64,000 nt of DNA, taken from NCBI RefSeq assembly GCF_000739735.1, contig NZ_BBJF01000005.1, positions 496,001 to 560,000 of the forward strand, read 5' to 3'. A model generated the notes under the pieces. It saw only the letters and a program-made list of their open reading frames with translations, did not search any database and had not been told where the DNA came from. Below, piece by piece: positions 34,548 to 43,776 of the stretch (positions within the stretch are counted from its first letter, which is position 1; each line of letters starts with the position of its first letter). This DNA is from Paraburkholderia ginsengisoli NBRC 100965. Its GTDB lineage: Bacteria; Pseudomonadota; Gammaproteobacteria; Burkholderiales; Burkholderiaceae. A program made the translations under genes and the position numbers.

Positions 34548-35679
34548 GCCACTCGCGAGCCGGCGTGCGGATCGCGAACGCGTCCCGGCGATGCGCTTCA
34601 GCCCAGGTCCCGCGACGGTCGCCGTGGCGTCGTTGCTGTGTCTGCTGATCGGCCTGCTGTATCTGGCGCTGCAGATCAGAACGGTCTTTTCCGATCAGTT
34701 GAAGCAGGAGTACGCGGGCCTCGTACTCGAAGCGGCCGCCCGCGCGCAAAGCGCCCGCGAACAGGTCGGCGTCTGGCAGCGCATGCCGGCCGGTCACATA
34801 GCGGACGGTCGGGACTACGCTGCGGACTATCGTCACGCGCGCGCCGAACTCGCGCGGCACCTCACGTCGCTCGCGGCGCTGGTGAACGCGAGCCCGTCCG
34901 CGACGCCGCGCATTCCGCCCGCCGCGCTGAGCGCGAACGCCAATCTCGCGGAGACCGACGCGTTGCTGCACGACGTGTCGACTTACTGGCACGCGCAGCG
35001 CGATGCCGATAGCGCCGACGTCCGCCTGCGGATCGTCCACGTCGCGCGCACGCTGATCGGATTGGCGGCGCTGCTGTTCTGTCTGTCGATCACCGCCGTC
35101 GGCATGTACGCGAAACGCAACCGTCAGCTGGCCGGCCGCTCGCACGAGTTCGAGCACGCGTCGCTGCACGATTCGCTGACCGGTCTGCCGAACCGGCGCA
35201 AGCTGCTGGCCGTGCTCGAAGAAGCCGCGACGCACGCGGGCGCCGCGCCGACGACACAGCGGATCGCGGTGCTGTACGTCGATCTGGACGGCTTCAAACA
35301 GGTCAACGACTCGCTAGGGCATCGCGCGGGCGACGAATTCCTGGTCGCGGTATCGACGCGCTTTCGCGAAGCGGTGCGCAAGACCGACCTGGTCGCGCGC
35401 ATTGGTGGCGACGAATTCGCGGTGCTGGTGCGCGCGTTTTCGAGCGAGCCGGAACTCGCCGACATCGCCCGGCGGTTGATCGCGTGCGTGGTGCAGACCG
35501 ACGAGCAGAGCGGGATCGGGGTCGTGCGTGCGAGCGTGGGCATCGCCAGCTTTCCCGAACCCGTCGACGACTATCGCCGCCTGGTCGCGGCCGCCGACGA
35601 CGCGATGTATCAGGTCAAGCGCAGCGGCAAGAACGGCTACGCGTTCGTTGCGCCGGCAGGCCGGCCGGCGGTCTCATGA
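34504..35679 (+). CDS. Membrane-bound diguanylate cyclase (GGDEF)
   Basis: A 391-residue c-di-GMP synthase. Two membrane segments (about 38-60 and 182-202) flank a periplasmic sensor region of about 120 residues with no recognised domain. The GGDEF domain follows: the active site GGDEF is intact at 301-305 and the inhibitory I-site R292-K-T-D295 lies five residues before it, so product inhibition is expected. HDSLTGLPNRRKL marks the domain start. The first ATG at 34504 overlaps the preceding gene; an alternative ATG at 34591 would remove the overlap. Neither has a clear ribosome site, consistent with coupling. Confidence 0.9.
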   Translation: MTADASNKTSTRIPEPLASRRADRERVPAMRFSPGPATVAVASLLCLLIGLLYLALQIRTVFSDQLKQEYAGLVLEAAARAQSAREQVGVWQRMPAGHIADGRDYAADYRHARAELARHLTSLAALVNASPSATPRIPPAALSANANLAETDALLHDVSTYWHAQRDADSADVRLRIVHVARTLIGLAALLFCLSITAVGMYAKRNRQLAGRSHEFEHASLHDSLTGLPNRRKLLAVLEEAATHAGAAPTTQRIAVLYVDLDGFKQVNDSLGHRAGDEFLVAVSTRFREAVRKTDLVARIGGDEFAVLVRAFSSEPELADIARRLIACVVQTDEQSGIGVVRASVGIASFPEPVDDYRRLVAAADDAMYQVKRSGKNGYAFVAPAGRPAVS

Positions 35680-35874
35680 GGTGGCCGGGGTCGTCGTTGC
35701 GGCGGCCGGCGGCGTCGCCACGCGGCGCGTCAGGTCGCCGATGAGCGCCTCGCGCTGAGGATCGGTCATGCCTTTCCATGCGCGGATTTCCTCGCGCGTA
35801 CGCAGGCAGCCGACACAGAAGCCCGAGGTGGCGTCGATTCTGCAAACGTCGACGCACGGTGATTGGATGGCCAT
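35674..35874 (-). CDS. DUF1289 family small Cys-rich protein
   Basis: A 66-residue protein beginning MAIQSPCVDVCRIDATSGFC then VGCLRTREEI, the four-cysteine DUF1289 motif, followed by WKGMTDPQREALI. The pattern suggests a small metal site; the function is unknown. It overlaps the diguanylate cyclase stop by 6 bases on the opposite strand. The frame is open far upstream but the family N-terminus fixes the start at 35874. Confidence 0.88.
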   Translation of the reverse strand: MAIQSPCVDVCRIDATSGFCVGCLRTREEIRAWKGMTDPQREALIGDLTRRVATPPAAATTTPATS

Positions 35875-36173
35875 GTTCAGATCTTCATTTCCGGTGGATG
35901 GGTTGCGACGCTGACCGGCGAAAGCCGTGGCGAGCCGCTTTGTCACGCGCTCTTTCGCTCGTTGTATCACCGCGTGATAGAAACGCGTGGTAGAAACGCG
36001 AGGCGCGGCGGCACAGGCCGAACGCGCTCGGGGCCGCGAGTATATCCAATCCCGCAGCAATAGCGCCGCACGCGCGGTTTTGTTTCGTGTTAAAAAACCG
36101 TGGCTCGCTGGTTTGCCGCGAAGCGCGTGGGCGGGCGTCGTTATTCCAGGTTCATTCGCAACGCAAAGGAGCA

Positions 36174-37004
36174 ATGTCCAGAGATTCGTCGATACGCGTC
36201 GCGGGGCGCATCAGCCGGTCCGCATGGTTCACGGCGATCGTGGCGGCAACGCTGGCCGCTTGCGCGCCGTTGCAGTCAACGACCGTCGCCCAGCTGCCCG
36301 GTTCAGCCGCGCCGCAAGCCATGGCGTCAATGGCAGTACGCCCGGCCGACGGCCCGTTGCCGGTCCCGCCCAATCTGCTCCCGTTGACGCAGCCGGCCGG
36401 ACAGCAGCGTTTGATGTCCACCCCGTACAGCCAGTCGTACTGGCCGCTCTCCCAGTACTTCGAAACGCAGCGCAACGAAGCGTATTGTTCGGTCGCGACG
36501 TCGGTCATGGCGCTCAACGCGCTGGGCATCCGCCGACCCGAGTCGAGCCTGTATCCGGACTTCCCGTTTTTCTCGCAGCAGGACTTCTTTCGCGGGATCG
36601 ATGCGCAGGTGGCCGACGCCGCGCGCGTATCGAAAGAGGGCATGACGCTCGATCAACTGAGCGCCGCGCTGCGCACGTTTCCCGTCGACGTGGCGAAATT
36701 CCACGCGAGCGACATGACACTCGATCAGTTTCGCGATCTGATTCGTGACACGACGGCCCGTCGTGATCGCTTCGCGTTGCTGAACTTCAGGCGCGTGGAA
36801 ATCGGCGAAACGGGCGGCGGGCACTGGTCGCCGCTTGCCGCGTACGGCGCCGCGAGCGACAGCGCGTTGCTGCTCGACGTCGCGAGGTACAAGTATCCAG
36901 CCGTGTGGGTGCCGGTCGCGCAACTGTACGCGGGCGCGCAGGCGGTCGATAACGTGAGCCATCTGTCGCGCGGGCTGGTGATCGTCAGCCGGCGCGCGAA
37001 CTGA
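36174..37004 (+). CDS. Phytochelatin synthase-like lipoprotein
   Basis: A 276-residue protein resembling the catalytic half of phytochelatin synthase, a papain-fold enzyme acting on glutathione. The triad is visible: C105 (NEAYCSVATSVMALNALG), H217 (GGGHWSPLAAY) and D235 (LLLDVARYKYPAVWV). It lacks the C-terminal Cys-rich domain of plant enzymes; such short bacterial forms mainly hydrolyse glutathione to gamma-Glu-Cys and glycine. A signal with LAAC predicts lipidation at Cys30, placing it outside the inner membrane. AAGGAG lies 3 bases before the ATG, a tight spacing. A GST gene is convergent 12 bases away. Confidence 0.87.
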   Translation: MSRDSSIRVAGRISRSAWFTAIVAATLAACAPLQSTTVAQLPGSAAPQAMASMAVRPADGPLPVPPNLLPLTQPAGQQRLMSTPYSQSYWPLSQYFETQRNEAYCSVATSVMALNALGIRRPESSLYPDFPFFSQQDFFRGIDAQVADAARVSKEGMTLDQLSAALRTFPVDVAKFHASDMTLDQFRDLIRDTTARRDRFALLNFRRVEIGETGGGHWSPLAAYGAASDSALLLDVARYKYPAVWVPVAQLYAGAQAVDNVSHLSRGLVIVSRRAN

Positions 37005-37016
37005 CGCGAGCATGCG

Positions 37017-37673
37017 TCATGCGCGCCGGTCGTCGTCGTTGCGCCACTCGGTAAGCTGCTCGCGCGTATTCAGTTCGATGAACGAAGGCAGCGCACGCAA
37101 CGCGCGGATATAACGCCCCAGATGTGGCCACCCGATGGCGGGGCGCGGCATGTTGCGGGTCCAGCGCATCAACATGATGGCGAGGAAGTCCGCCGTGCTG
37201 AGCGTGCCGCCGACCAGATAACGGCGGTCGTCGGCGAGGCGCGCGTCGAGCCGGTCGCAGGCCTGTTCGATCCGCCGTTGCGCGAGCGCGCGCACCGCGT
37301 CGGCGCCCGCGGGATCGCCGTCGCTGTCCGCGTAGAACCAGTCGCGCATCGCGGGCAGCAGCGTGTTGGCCAGATAGATCATCAGCTCCAGCCACGCGGC
37401 GCGATCCGTCGAGCCAGGCGCGGGCGCGAGCGCGGCGTCGGGATGCCGCTCGGCCAGCAGCATCAGCAAGGCCGCCGATTCGTGGCGCGGCGAGCCGTCG
37501 ACCACCAGCGTGGGGACGCGCCCGGACGGATTGAGCCGCAGATAGTCGGGGTCGTGCTGCTGACCCGCGTCGATATCGACGAGACGCGCTTCGAACGGCA
37601 CGCGCATTTCGATCAGCATCCAGTGGACGGCCATGCTTGCCGCGCCCGGCGAGTAGTAGAGAACGTAGGACAT
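37017..37673 (-). CDS. Glutathione S-transferase family protein
   Basis: A 218-residue GST. The thioredoxin-like domain starts MSYVLYYSPGAASMAVHWML, with the cis-Pro segment GRVPTLVVDG and ESAALLMLLAE for glutathione binding; the helical domain follows (YLVGGTLSTADFLAIML). The SPGAAS start resembles the beta class. It ends 12 bases from the phytochelatin-synthase-like gene stop; both use glutathione chemistry, but they are convergent and not an operon. Confidence 0.9.
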   Translation of the reverse strand: MSYVLYYSPGAASMAVHWMLIEMRVPFEARLVDIDAGQQHDPDYLRLNPSGRVPTLVVDGSPRHESAALLMLLAERHPDAALAPAPGSTDRAAWLELMIYLANTLLPAMRDWFYADSDGDPAGADAVRALAQRRIEQACDRLDARLADDRRYLVGGTLSTADFLAIMLMRWTRNMPRPAIGWPHLGRYIRALRALPSFIELNTREQLTEWRNDDDRRA

Positions 37674-38063
37674 GCGTGCGCTCCGCGTGTTGATGAACCC
37701 CGGTGAACGTTTATTGGCCGAGGGCTCGCGCGTAGTTTAGCGGCGTTTGGGCGAGGGGGACGTCGTCGCGAGGTTGCGGGTTCGGACAGCGATCGATCTT
37801 GCTGATTGATCTGGAGTCCGCGAACGCGATACGTTGCGCACGCAAGAACCCCGCGTGCGTTGCATGGCCTGCGTGCTGAAGCGCGTCGCCGGAAATAGCC
37901 CGCATGACCTGACGCGAATCGTTGCGGGAGCGCGCGACTCCACGCAAGCGGGGCGCCCGCTATTGCGGCACAACCGCAGCACGACGAACGGCAGACAGCG
38001 CGGCCCGGCCATATCGCGGGCCCAACCGGCGCGGCCGTCAGTCAGTGTCGAAGCGTTACGCCG
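37674..38063. other. Intergenic region between GST and glycogen synthase genes
   Basis: 390 bases. CGCACGC/GCGTGCG (37838-37857) can form a hairpin around a 9-base loop without a T tract. I saw no gene and no clear promoter. Confidence 0.45.
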
Positions 38064-39701
38064 TCACGCGCTGCGCGCCATCTCGCCCGCGCCGGTCGCG
38101 AATGCTTCATCCACACGAGTCCTGCGCGCGCTGCCGGCCGAAGCCGCAACAGCCGTGCGCGGGCCAGCCGCTGTCTTGCGGATGCGCGTATCGCGCAGTG
38201 CGGGCCGTGCGTCGACCAGCTCTGCATACAACGCGAGATAGTTCGCCGTCGACGCATCCCAGCCGGACTCGCGGCTCATCGCATTGCGCTGCAACGCGTG
38301 CCACGACGACGGCCGCGCGAAAGCGGCCAACGCGCGGCCGAGCGCGTGCACGACGTCATCCGGTGTTTCGCCGTCGAACAGGAAGCCGGTCGCGCCGTCT
38401 TCGCCACGCGCCTCCTGCATTTCCTGCGCAGCGTGATCGTCGGAGTCGACGTAATCGACGATCGTATCGGCCAGCCCGCCCACGCGCGACGCCACCGGAA
38501 TCGTGCCGTAGCGCATCGCGTAGAGTTGCGTCAGCCCGCACGGCTCGAAGCGGCTGCCGTGCAGCAGCATATCCGCGCCCGCATGCAGCATGTGCGCGCG
38601 CCGCTCGTCATAACCGATCTGCACGCCGACGCGCCCCGGCCATGCCGCCGACAGCGCCAGCAGCGCCTCTTCGAGCGCGCGCTCGCCCTGGCCGAGAATC
38701 GCGAACTGAAGCCGTGGGTGTCGTTCGAGCAACTCGGGCAGCGCGCGCACGACCACGTCGGCGAGCTTCTGTTCGGTGAGCCTGCTGCCGATCGCGACCA
38801 GCGGCGCGAACGGATCGCGCGTCAAGCCGAACGCCTGTTGCAGCTCGCGCTTGCAGGCCTGCTTGCCGGCGGTATCGGCGACCGAGTAGGGACGCGCGAT
38901 ATGCGCGTCGGTGGCCGGGTCCCAGACCGCCGTATCGATGCCGTTGACGATGCCCGACAGCTTGCCAGCCTGCGCCTGCAACACGCCTTCCATGCCGTGC
39001 CCGAAACGCGGCGTGAGAATCTCGCGTGCATAGCGCTGGCTGACGGTGCTCACGCGATCCGCGTGCACGATGCCCGCTTTCATCATGCTCAGCGAGCCGT
39101 AGAATTCGATGCTGCGCTCGTCCGACAGCGCGGGCGCGAGCAGCTCGGGCGGTATGCCGATCCAGCCGCCCATCGCCAAAGGATGGTTGCCCTGAAACGC
39201 GAGGTTGTGGATCGTGAAGACGCTCTTCGCCGCGACCCCGGCAACGCGCATATAAAGCGGCGTGAGCCCTGCATGCCAATCGTGCGCGTGCACGATGTCG
39301 GGGCGCTTCACGTTGCGCACGCCGCGCGCGACGCGCGTCGCGGCTGCCGCGAGCGACGCGAAACGCGTCAGGTTATCGAGGTAGTCGCGCCCTTGCGGAT
39401 CGCGGTACAGGCCTTCGCGTGCGAACAGATGATCCATTTGCAGAAGCAGCACCGGCACGCCGCTGTCGGGCATCTGGCCGCGCAGCAGTTTGGCGTCGCC
39501 GCCGGGCAGGCCGGTCATGCGCGCGACAGGCGTGACGTCGAGCGCGCGTTCGAGCGCGGCGGGATAAGCGGGCATCAGGATCGAGACATCGACGCCGGCA
39601 TCGCGTAGTGCGGCGGCATAGGCGCTGACCATATCGCCGAGGCCGCCGGATTTGGCGAGCGGCAAGGCTTCCGATGCGACGAGAAGAACGTTGAGCGACA
39701 A
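38064..39701 (-). CDS. glgA: Glycogen synthase (ADP-glucose type), TTG start
   Basis: A 545-residue GT5 glycosyltransferase that extends alpha-1,4-glucan from ADP-glucose. The N-terminal K-S-G-G-L (K17-L21) is the nucleotide-sugar motif, only reached if translation starts at TTG 39701, preceded by CTGGGGG. GYDERRAHMLHAGADMLLHGSRFEPCGLTQLYAMRYG is the typical C-terminal domain. The chain is about 65 residues longer than the usual 477; the extra C-terminal 45-50 residues are Ala/Arg-rich and probably disordered. No glgB, glgC or glgP is adjacent, which is unusual. Confidence 0.92.
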   Translation of the reverse strand: MSLNVLLVASEALPLAKSGGLGDMVSAYAAALRDAGVDVSILMPAYPAALERALDVTPVARMTGLPGGDAKLLRGQMPDSGVPVLLLQMDHLFAREGLYRDPQGRDYLDNLTRFASLAAAATRVARGVRNVKRPDIVHAHDWHAGLTPLYMRVAGVAAKSVFTIHNLAFQGNHPLAMGGWIGIPPELLAPALSDERSIEFYGSLSMMKAGIVHADRVSTVSQRYAREILTPRFGHGMEGVLQAQAGKLSGIVNGIDTAVWDPATDAHIARPYSVADTAGKQACKRELQQAFGLTRDPFAPLVAIGSRLTEQKLADVVVRALPELLERHPRLQFAILGQGERALEEALLALSAAWPGRVGVQIGYDERRAHMLHAGADMLLHGSRFEPCGLTQLYAMRYGTIPVASRVGGLADTIVDYVDSDDHAAQEMQEARGEDGATGFLFDGETPDDVVHALGRALAAFARPSSWHALQRNAMSRESGWDASTANYLALYAELVDARPALRDTRIRKTAAGPRTAVAASAGSARRTRVDEAFATGAGEMARSA

Positions 39702-40035
39702 GGTGGCCCCCAGGGACGGGTTTATTGCACATGCACAGTGCGATAGGGTTCGCAAGCGCGAAGCATCAGCAAGGGGTGTGCCTGTGTCCGGCATGGCTGA
39801 GCGCGGCGTGAAGGGGTTTCGTGTTGCAGTGCGGACGGCGATGTAGGTCGAACGCGCGCTTCGAGGTGAAGGGCGTTTTTTCATTGATGTGTAGATTTGA
39901 CTCTCGGGCGTAGCGGCTCGATCACGCCGCGCGACGCTCACGCAGATGCATGGGACATAAAACGTGGAAGGGGCTGTCGCTTACGCGAGCAGCCCCTTCC
40001 TCACCCCTCGGAACGAACGCCGGAAAAAACGCCGC
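39702..40035. other. Intergenic region between glgA and the symporter gene
   Basis: 334 bases containing the glgA promoter region and the symporter terminator listed separately. Nothing else was seen. Confidence 0.55.
39957..40000 (-). terminator. Rho-independent terminator of the symporter operon
   Basis: GGAAGGGGCTG (39966-39976) and CAGCCCCTTCC (39990-40000) pair perfectly, with an inner CGC/GCG stem around TTAC. On the minus strand the hairpin is followed by GTTTTATG, giving a terminator 36 bases after the symporter stop. Confidence 0.8.
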
Positions 40036-41508
40036 TCAGTGCACCGGCGCGTGCGTCTGTTCAGCCGGTCGCGGCTGCGTCATCGCGCTCACCACCACGA
40101 ACACGACCACGTTCACCGCCAGCGCGAGGAAGCCGATGTTGACGTCCTTCAACGCGTCGGGCAGGAACGGCATCAACTGGCCGATGCTCCAGTGCAGCGT
40201 GGTCGTCAGCGCGACCACCGCCACGCCGGCGAGAATCCCGCAGAACGCGCCCTGTTTGGTCGCGCGGTTATGCGGGAACAGGCTGCAGATCACCGCCGGG
40301 AACAGTTGCGTGACGAAGCTGTAACCCATCAGCAGCAGCGCGACGATGGTCTCGCCGCCGTTCAGCGTGAAGCCCACCGCGACCAGCGCGACCACCGGCA
40401 CCAGAAAGCGCGCGAGCATCCCGACCGAAGCGTCCGATGCATTGCGGTTCACCATGCCGCGATAGACGTCGTTGGCAAGCAGCGTCGACGCGGACGTGAG
40501 AATCATCGAGCCCGGCACCAGTGCGGTCAGGATGCCGGCCGCGCCGATCACGCCGACGAACCACGGGTCGAAAGTCTGCAACGACAGGCGGAACAGCGAC
40601 AGGTCGATGTCGCCGCCTTTGAGGCCCGGCACCCGCAGCGTCGCCGCGAAGCCGACGAAGAACACGAATAGCAGGATCAGCTGATACAGCGGCAGCACCA
40701 TCGCGTTGCGGCGGAAGATGCGTTCGTCCTTCGCGGTGAAGATCGAGCCGAACGTGTGCGGCCACATGAAGAAGCCGAGCGCTGTCAGCAGAACGGTCGA
40801 CTGGAACCACGTCACACTGGAGCCGCGCGCCGGGAACGCGAGGAAGCCGGGACGCGCGGCGTCGATCGCGCGGAACATGTCGCCCAGACCGCCGTAGTAG
40901 TGCAGCGGCAGATAGATGCCGAGGAACAGCACGATCGCGAGGATCAGCAGATCCTTGACCACCGAGTTCCACGCGGAGCCGCGCACGCCGGACACGATCA
41001 CGTAGGCCGTCACGACAGCGGCGCCGATCCACACGGCCGCCGTCGACGAAATCGCGCCGTACGAGGCCGTCGCGACGATGATGCCGAGCCCCTTCAGTTG
41101 CAGCACGAGGTAGGGGATCAGCGCGGCCACGCCGACCAGCGCGACCAGCGTGCCGAGCGCGGGGCTCTCGTATTTGCGCGTGAAGAAGTGCGGTTGCGAG
41201 ACGAGGCGGTGCTGCTTCGCGTAACGCCAGATCGGCGGCAGCATCCAGTACGAGAGGATGTACGCGAGCGTGCCGTACGCCAGAATGTAGTAGACCGGCG
41301 CGCCCTTGCCGTACGCAAAACCGCTGCCGCCCAGGAACGTAAAGGTCGTGTAGATCTCGCCGGCCATCAGCAGGAACACGAACGCGGTGCCGAAGCTGCG
41401 GCCGCCCACGCTCCACTGTTCGAGGTTCATGTCGTGGCCGCGCCGCGCGCGCACGCCGAGGTAGAGGGCGAACAGCGTGACGGCCGCGATGATGACGAGT
41501 GCGCTCAT
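40036..41508 (-). CDS. Sodium:solute symporter family transporter
   Basis: A 490-residue SSS family permease with about 13 membrane segments. WSVGGRSFGTAFVFLLMAGEIYTTFTFLGG at the N-terminus and GAAGILTALVPGSMILTSASTLLANDVYR in the second half, holding conserved Ser/Thr of the sodium site, are family signatures. The start at 41508 overlaps the DUF3311 stop (ATGA), so the two are translationally coupled. DUF3311-SSS pairs usually import monocarboxylates or similar organic acids; the exact substrate is unknown. Confidence 0.9.
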   Translation of the reverse strand: MSALVIIAAVTLFALYLGVRARRGHDMNLEQWSVGGRSFGTAFVFLLMAGEIYTTFTFLGGSGFAYGKGAPVYYILAYGTLAYILSYWMLPPIWRYAKQHRLVSQPHFFTRKYESPALGTLVALVGVAALIPYLVLQLKGLGIIVATASYGAISSTAAVWIGAAVVTAYVIVSGVRGSAWNSVVKDLLILAIVLFLGIYLPLHYYGGLGDMFRAIDAARPGFLAFPARGSSVTWFQSTVLLTALGFFMWPHTFGSIFTAKDERIFRRNAMVLPLYQLILLFVFFVGFAATLRVPGLKGGDIDLSLFRLSLQTFDPWFVGVIGAAGILTALVPGSMILTSASTLLANDVYRGMVNRNASDASVGMLARFLVPVVALVAVGFTLNGGETIVALLLMGYSFVTQLFPAVICSLFPHNRATKQGAFCGILAGVAVVALTTTLHWSIGQLMPFLPDALKDVNIGFLALAVNVVVFVVVSAMTQPRPAEQTHAPVH

Positions 41509-41720
41509 GATCGGACCTCCTCGGCGTCGGCCACGAAGTTGCGGTTGGCCGGGTCCAGACGATAGACGATCGCCATCAGGATCGAACTCAATACCACCCA
41601 CATGACGATCCAGGCCAGCACGAACGGCATGCCGAGCACCAGCGGCTCGACGCGATTCACAAACGGAACACCGAGCAGGATGCCGATGAACGGCAACGCG
41701 GCGAGTACACGAAGCAACAT
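41505..41720 (-). CDS. DUF3311 small membrane protein
   Basis: A 71-residue protein with two membrane segments (about 3-20 and 32-56) starting MLLRVLAALPFIGILLGVPF. DUF3311 proteins occur directly before SSS symporters and may be accessory subunits. GAGGAG lies 9 bases before the ATG at 41720. The stop overlaps the symporter start by 4 bases. Confidence 0.88.
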   Translation of the reverse strand: MLLRVLAALPFIGILLGVPFVNRVEPLVLGMPFVLAWIVMWVVLSSILMAIVYRLDPANRNFVADAEEVRS

Positions 41721-42095
41721 GGGGGGCGACTCCTCGAACCGGTTTATAAGTACGTCTCGTTGAAAGTGCGGCTTCGCTGAGGACTGTATGCCGGATACTT
41801 TGCTTACGTAAAGCTGTTCAAAAAAGTGTAGGCTTTCTGAAAGTTGCAAATGCATCTTTCGGCCCGCGCCTGCTGCGCTGCAAGACGGCGCGCGGGCGGC
41901 GGCACGCGGTGGGATACCTCGTCTCGTGACGCGTTTCGCGGCTGCGGCTGGCGCGCCGCGATATGATTCCCGTCACGCAGAGCGAGCAGGGTCCGGACCG
42001 CGTGAGGCGCTCCGGCTTCATCAACATGACGCGGCGTCCAGGCTGCGCGGACAGATCGTCCCGCCGGGAGCGCCGCCGTTCGACACGGATCGCAT
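41721..42095. other. Divergent intergenic region of the symporter operon and marC
   Basis: 375 bases. On the minus strand TTGAAC followed by 17 bases and GTATCC (41780-41830), and a TATAAA at about 41744-41749, are weak promoter elements. No gene was seen. Confidence 0.45.
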
Positions 42096-42773
42096 ATGGT
42101 CGTCAGTCTGATCACGGACATTCTGTTTGGCTTCACCGGGCTGATCAGCATCATCAACCCGATCGGCATTGCTTTCGTCTTCCTCGACCGGACCGCGGCG
42201 CTGACCACCGAGGAGCGCACCGCGCTCGCCAGGAAGATCGCCGTCAACGTGGTGTGCGTGCTGCTGGTGGCGTTCTTCATCGGCACGCCGATCCTGCATT
42301 TCTTCGGCATCTCGATGGAGGCGCTGCGCATCGGCGGCGGACTCGCGGTGGCGGTCGGCGGCTGGCAGATGCTCAATGCGCCCGACACGCAGCCGGCCGA
42401 GCCGTCGGCCGTCAAGCGCGTCGACGCGGACAACGCGATGTCGAAGGCGTTCTTCCCGCTCACCATTCCGCTCACCACCGGGCCCGGTTCGATCGCTACA
42501 GCCGTCGCGTTGACCGCGAACCGCACGCACAAGCTGTCGGAGTTCGTGCTGTCGAGTATTGCGTCGGTGGTGATCTCGTTCGCGGTGGCTGCCACGGTTT
42601 ACCTGATCTACAGCCGCGCGGTGATTTTCGCGCGCTATCTGGGCGTCGAGGGAACGAAGGTCGCAATGCGTGTATCTTCGTTTTTGCTGCTGTGCATCGG
42701 CGTGCAGATCATGCTGACCGGATTCTCCGAATTTCTGATTCCGATCGCGACGATGGCGCCGGTGGCCAAATAG
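42096..42773 (+). CDS. MarC family (UPF0056) integral membrane protein
   Basis: A 225-residue protein with six membrane segments. NPIGIAFVFLDRTAALTTEERTALARKIA and FFPLTIPLTTGPGSIATAVAL are the two signature regions of MarC/YchE proteins. Once thought to cause multiple antibiotic resistance, the family's function is still unknown; transport is suspected. The ATG at 42096 begins the first membrane segment but its ribosome site is weak. Confidence 0.88.
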   Translation: MVVSLITDILFGFTGLISIINPIGIAFVFLDRTAALTTEERTALARKIAVNVVCVLLVAFFIGTPILHFFGISMEALRIGGGLAVAVGGWQMLNAPDTQPAEPSAVKRVDADNAMSKAFFPLTIPLTTGPGSIATAVALTANRTHKLSEFVLSSIASVVISFAVAATVYLIYSRAVIFARYLGVEGTKVAMRVSSFLLLCIGVQIMLTGFSEFLIPIATMAPVAK

Positions 42774-42848
42774 CCTGAAGCGGGCGGCGCGTCGTGTCAT
42801 GGGGCCGGTCGTATCAGACCGCAAACGTCTTGCGTGAGGAGTGCATTC

Positions 42849-43682
42849 ATGTGTCGCTGGCTCGCTTATACCGGTAATCCACTTCAGCTCGAAACGGTGC
42901 TGTTCAATGCCAAACATTCGCTGATCGACCAGAGCCTGCATTCGCGGCTCGGGCACACCACTACCAATGGCGACGGCTTCGGGATCGGCTGGTACGGCCA
43001 TCCGACCGACATTCCGTTTCGCTACCGCTGCATTCAGCCCGCGTGGAGCGACCGCAATCTGCGCGAAGCCGCGCGGGCGATTCACGCGCCGCTGTTCGTC
43101 GCGCATATCCGCGCGGCGACCGATACGCCGTCGCAGGAAACCAACTGCCATCCGTTCCGTCATGGCCGCTGGCTCTTCGCGCACAACGGACTGGTGCGCA
43201 ACTATCCGGCGGTGCGCCGCGATCTGATGGTCGCCATCGACGCGGACCTGTTCCCGTCCATCGAAGGCTCGACCGATTCCGAAGTGCTGTTTTTCCTCGC
43301 GCTCAGCTTCGGCCTGGAGCTGGCGCCCGTCACCGCGCTCGAACGGATGGTCGCGTTCGTCGAGGCGACCGGCCGCAAGCACGGCGTCGACGAGCCGCTG
43401 AACATGACCGTGTGCGCGACCGACGGCGAGCAGATCGTCGCGGTGCGGTATTCGAGCGAAGGGCAGTCGCGCTCGCTGTTTCACAGCTCGTCGTTCCGTC
43501 ATCTGCTCGAGTTGTATCCCGACGATCCGCGTATCAAGATGGCCGGCGAGGATGCGTTTCTGGTGCTGTCGGAGCCGCTCGCGGATTTGCCCGGCTGGTG
43601 GCAGGAGATTCCCGAGAGCACGGCGGTGGTCGCGCGCGGCGGCGAGATCGAGCACTTTCCGTTCAGGCCGCAGTCGGCGTGA
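42849..43682 (+). CDS. Class II glutamine amidotransferase (YafJ-like)
   Basis: A 277-residue Ntn-hydrolase. Cys2 becomes the N-terminal nucleophile after Met removal (MCRWLAY), as in GATase-II domains. TTNGDGFGIGWYG, HIRAAT and NCHPFRHGRWLFAHNG are the glutaminase-site motifs. There is no synthetase domain, so the acceptor must be another protein or the enzyme is a free amidase. The ATG at 42849 is fixed by the catalytic Cys; GAGGAG lies about 8 bases upstream. Next to a metallo-beta-lactamase gene on the same strand, 94 bases on. Confidence 0.9.
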   Translation: MCRWLAYTGNPLQLETVLFNAKHSLIDQSLHSRLGHTTTNGDGFGIGWYGHPTDIPFRYRCIQPAWSDRNLREAARAIHAPLFVAHIRAATDTPSQETNCHPFRHGRWLFAHNGLVRNYPAVRRDLMVAIDADLFPSIEGSTDSEVLFFLALSFGLELAPVTALERMVAFVEATGRKHGVDEPLNMTVCATDGEQIVAVRYSSEGQSRSLFHSSSFRHLLELYPDDPRIKMAGEDAFLVLSEPLADLPGWWQEIPESTAVVARGGEIEHFPFRPQSA

Positions 43683-43776
43683 GCGGTGCGGAGAGAATGG
43701 GTTCGCGGGCGTGCGCGCCGGGATGCCGCGTCGCCATCCGCCGTGCGCGATGGCGGGGACCGACATGGAGACGACC

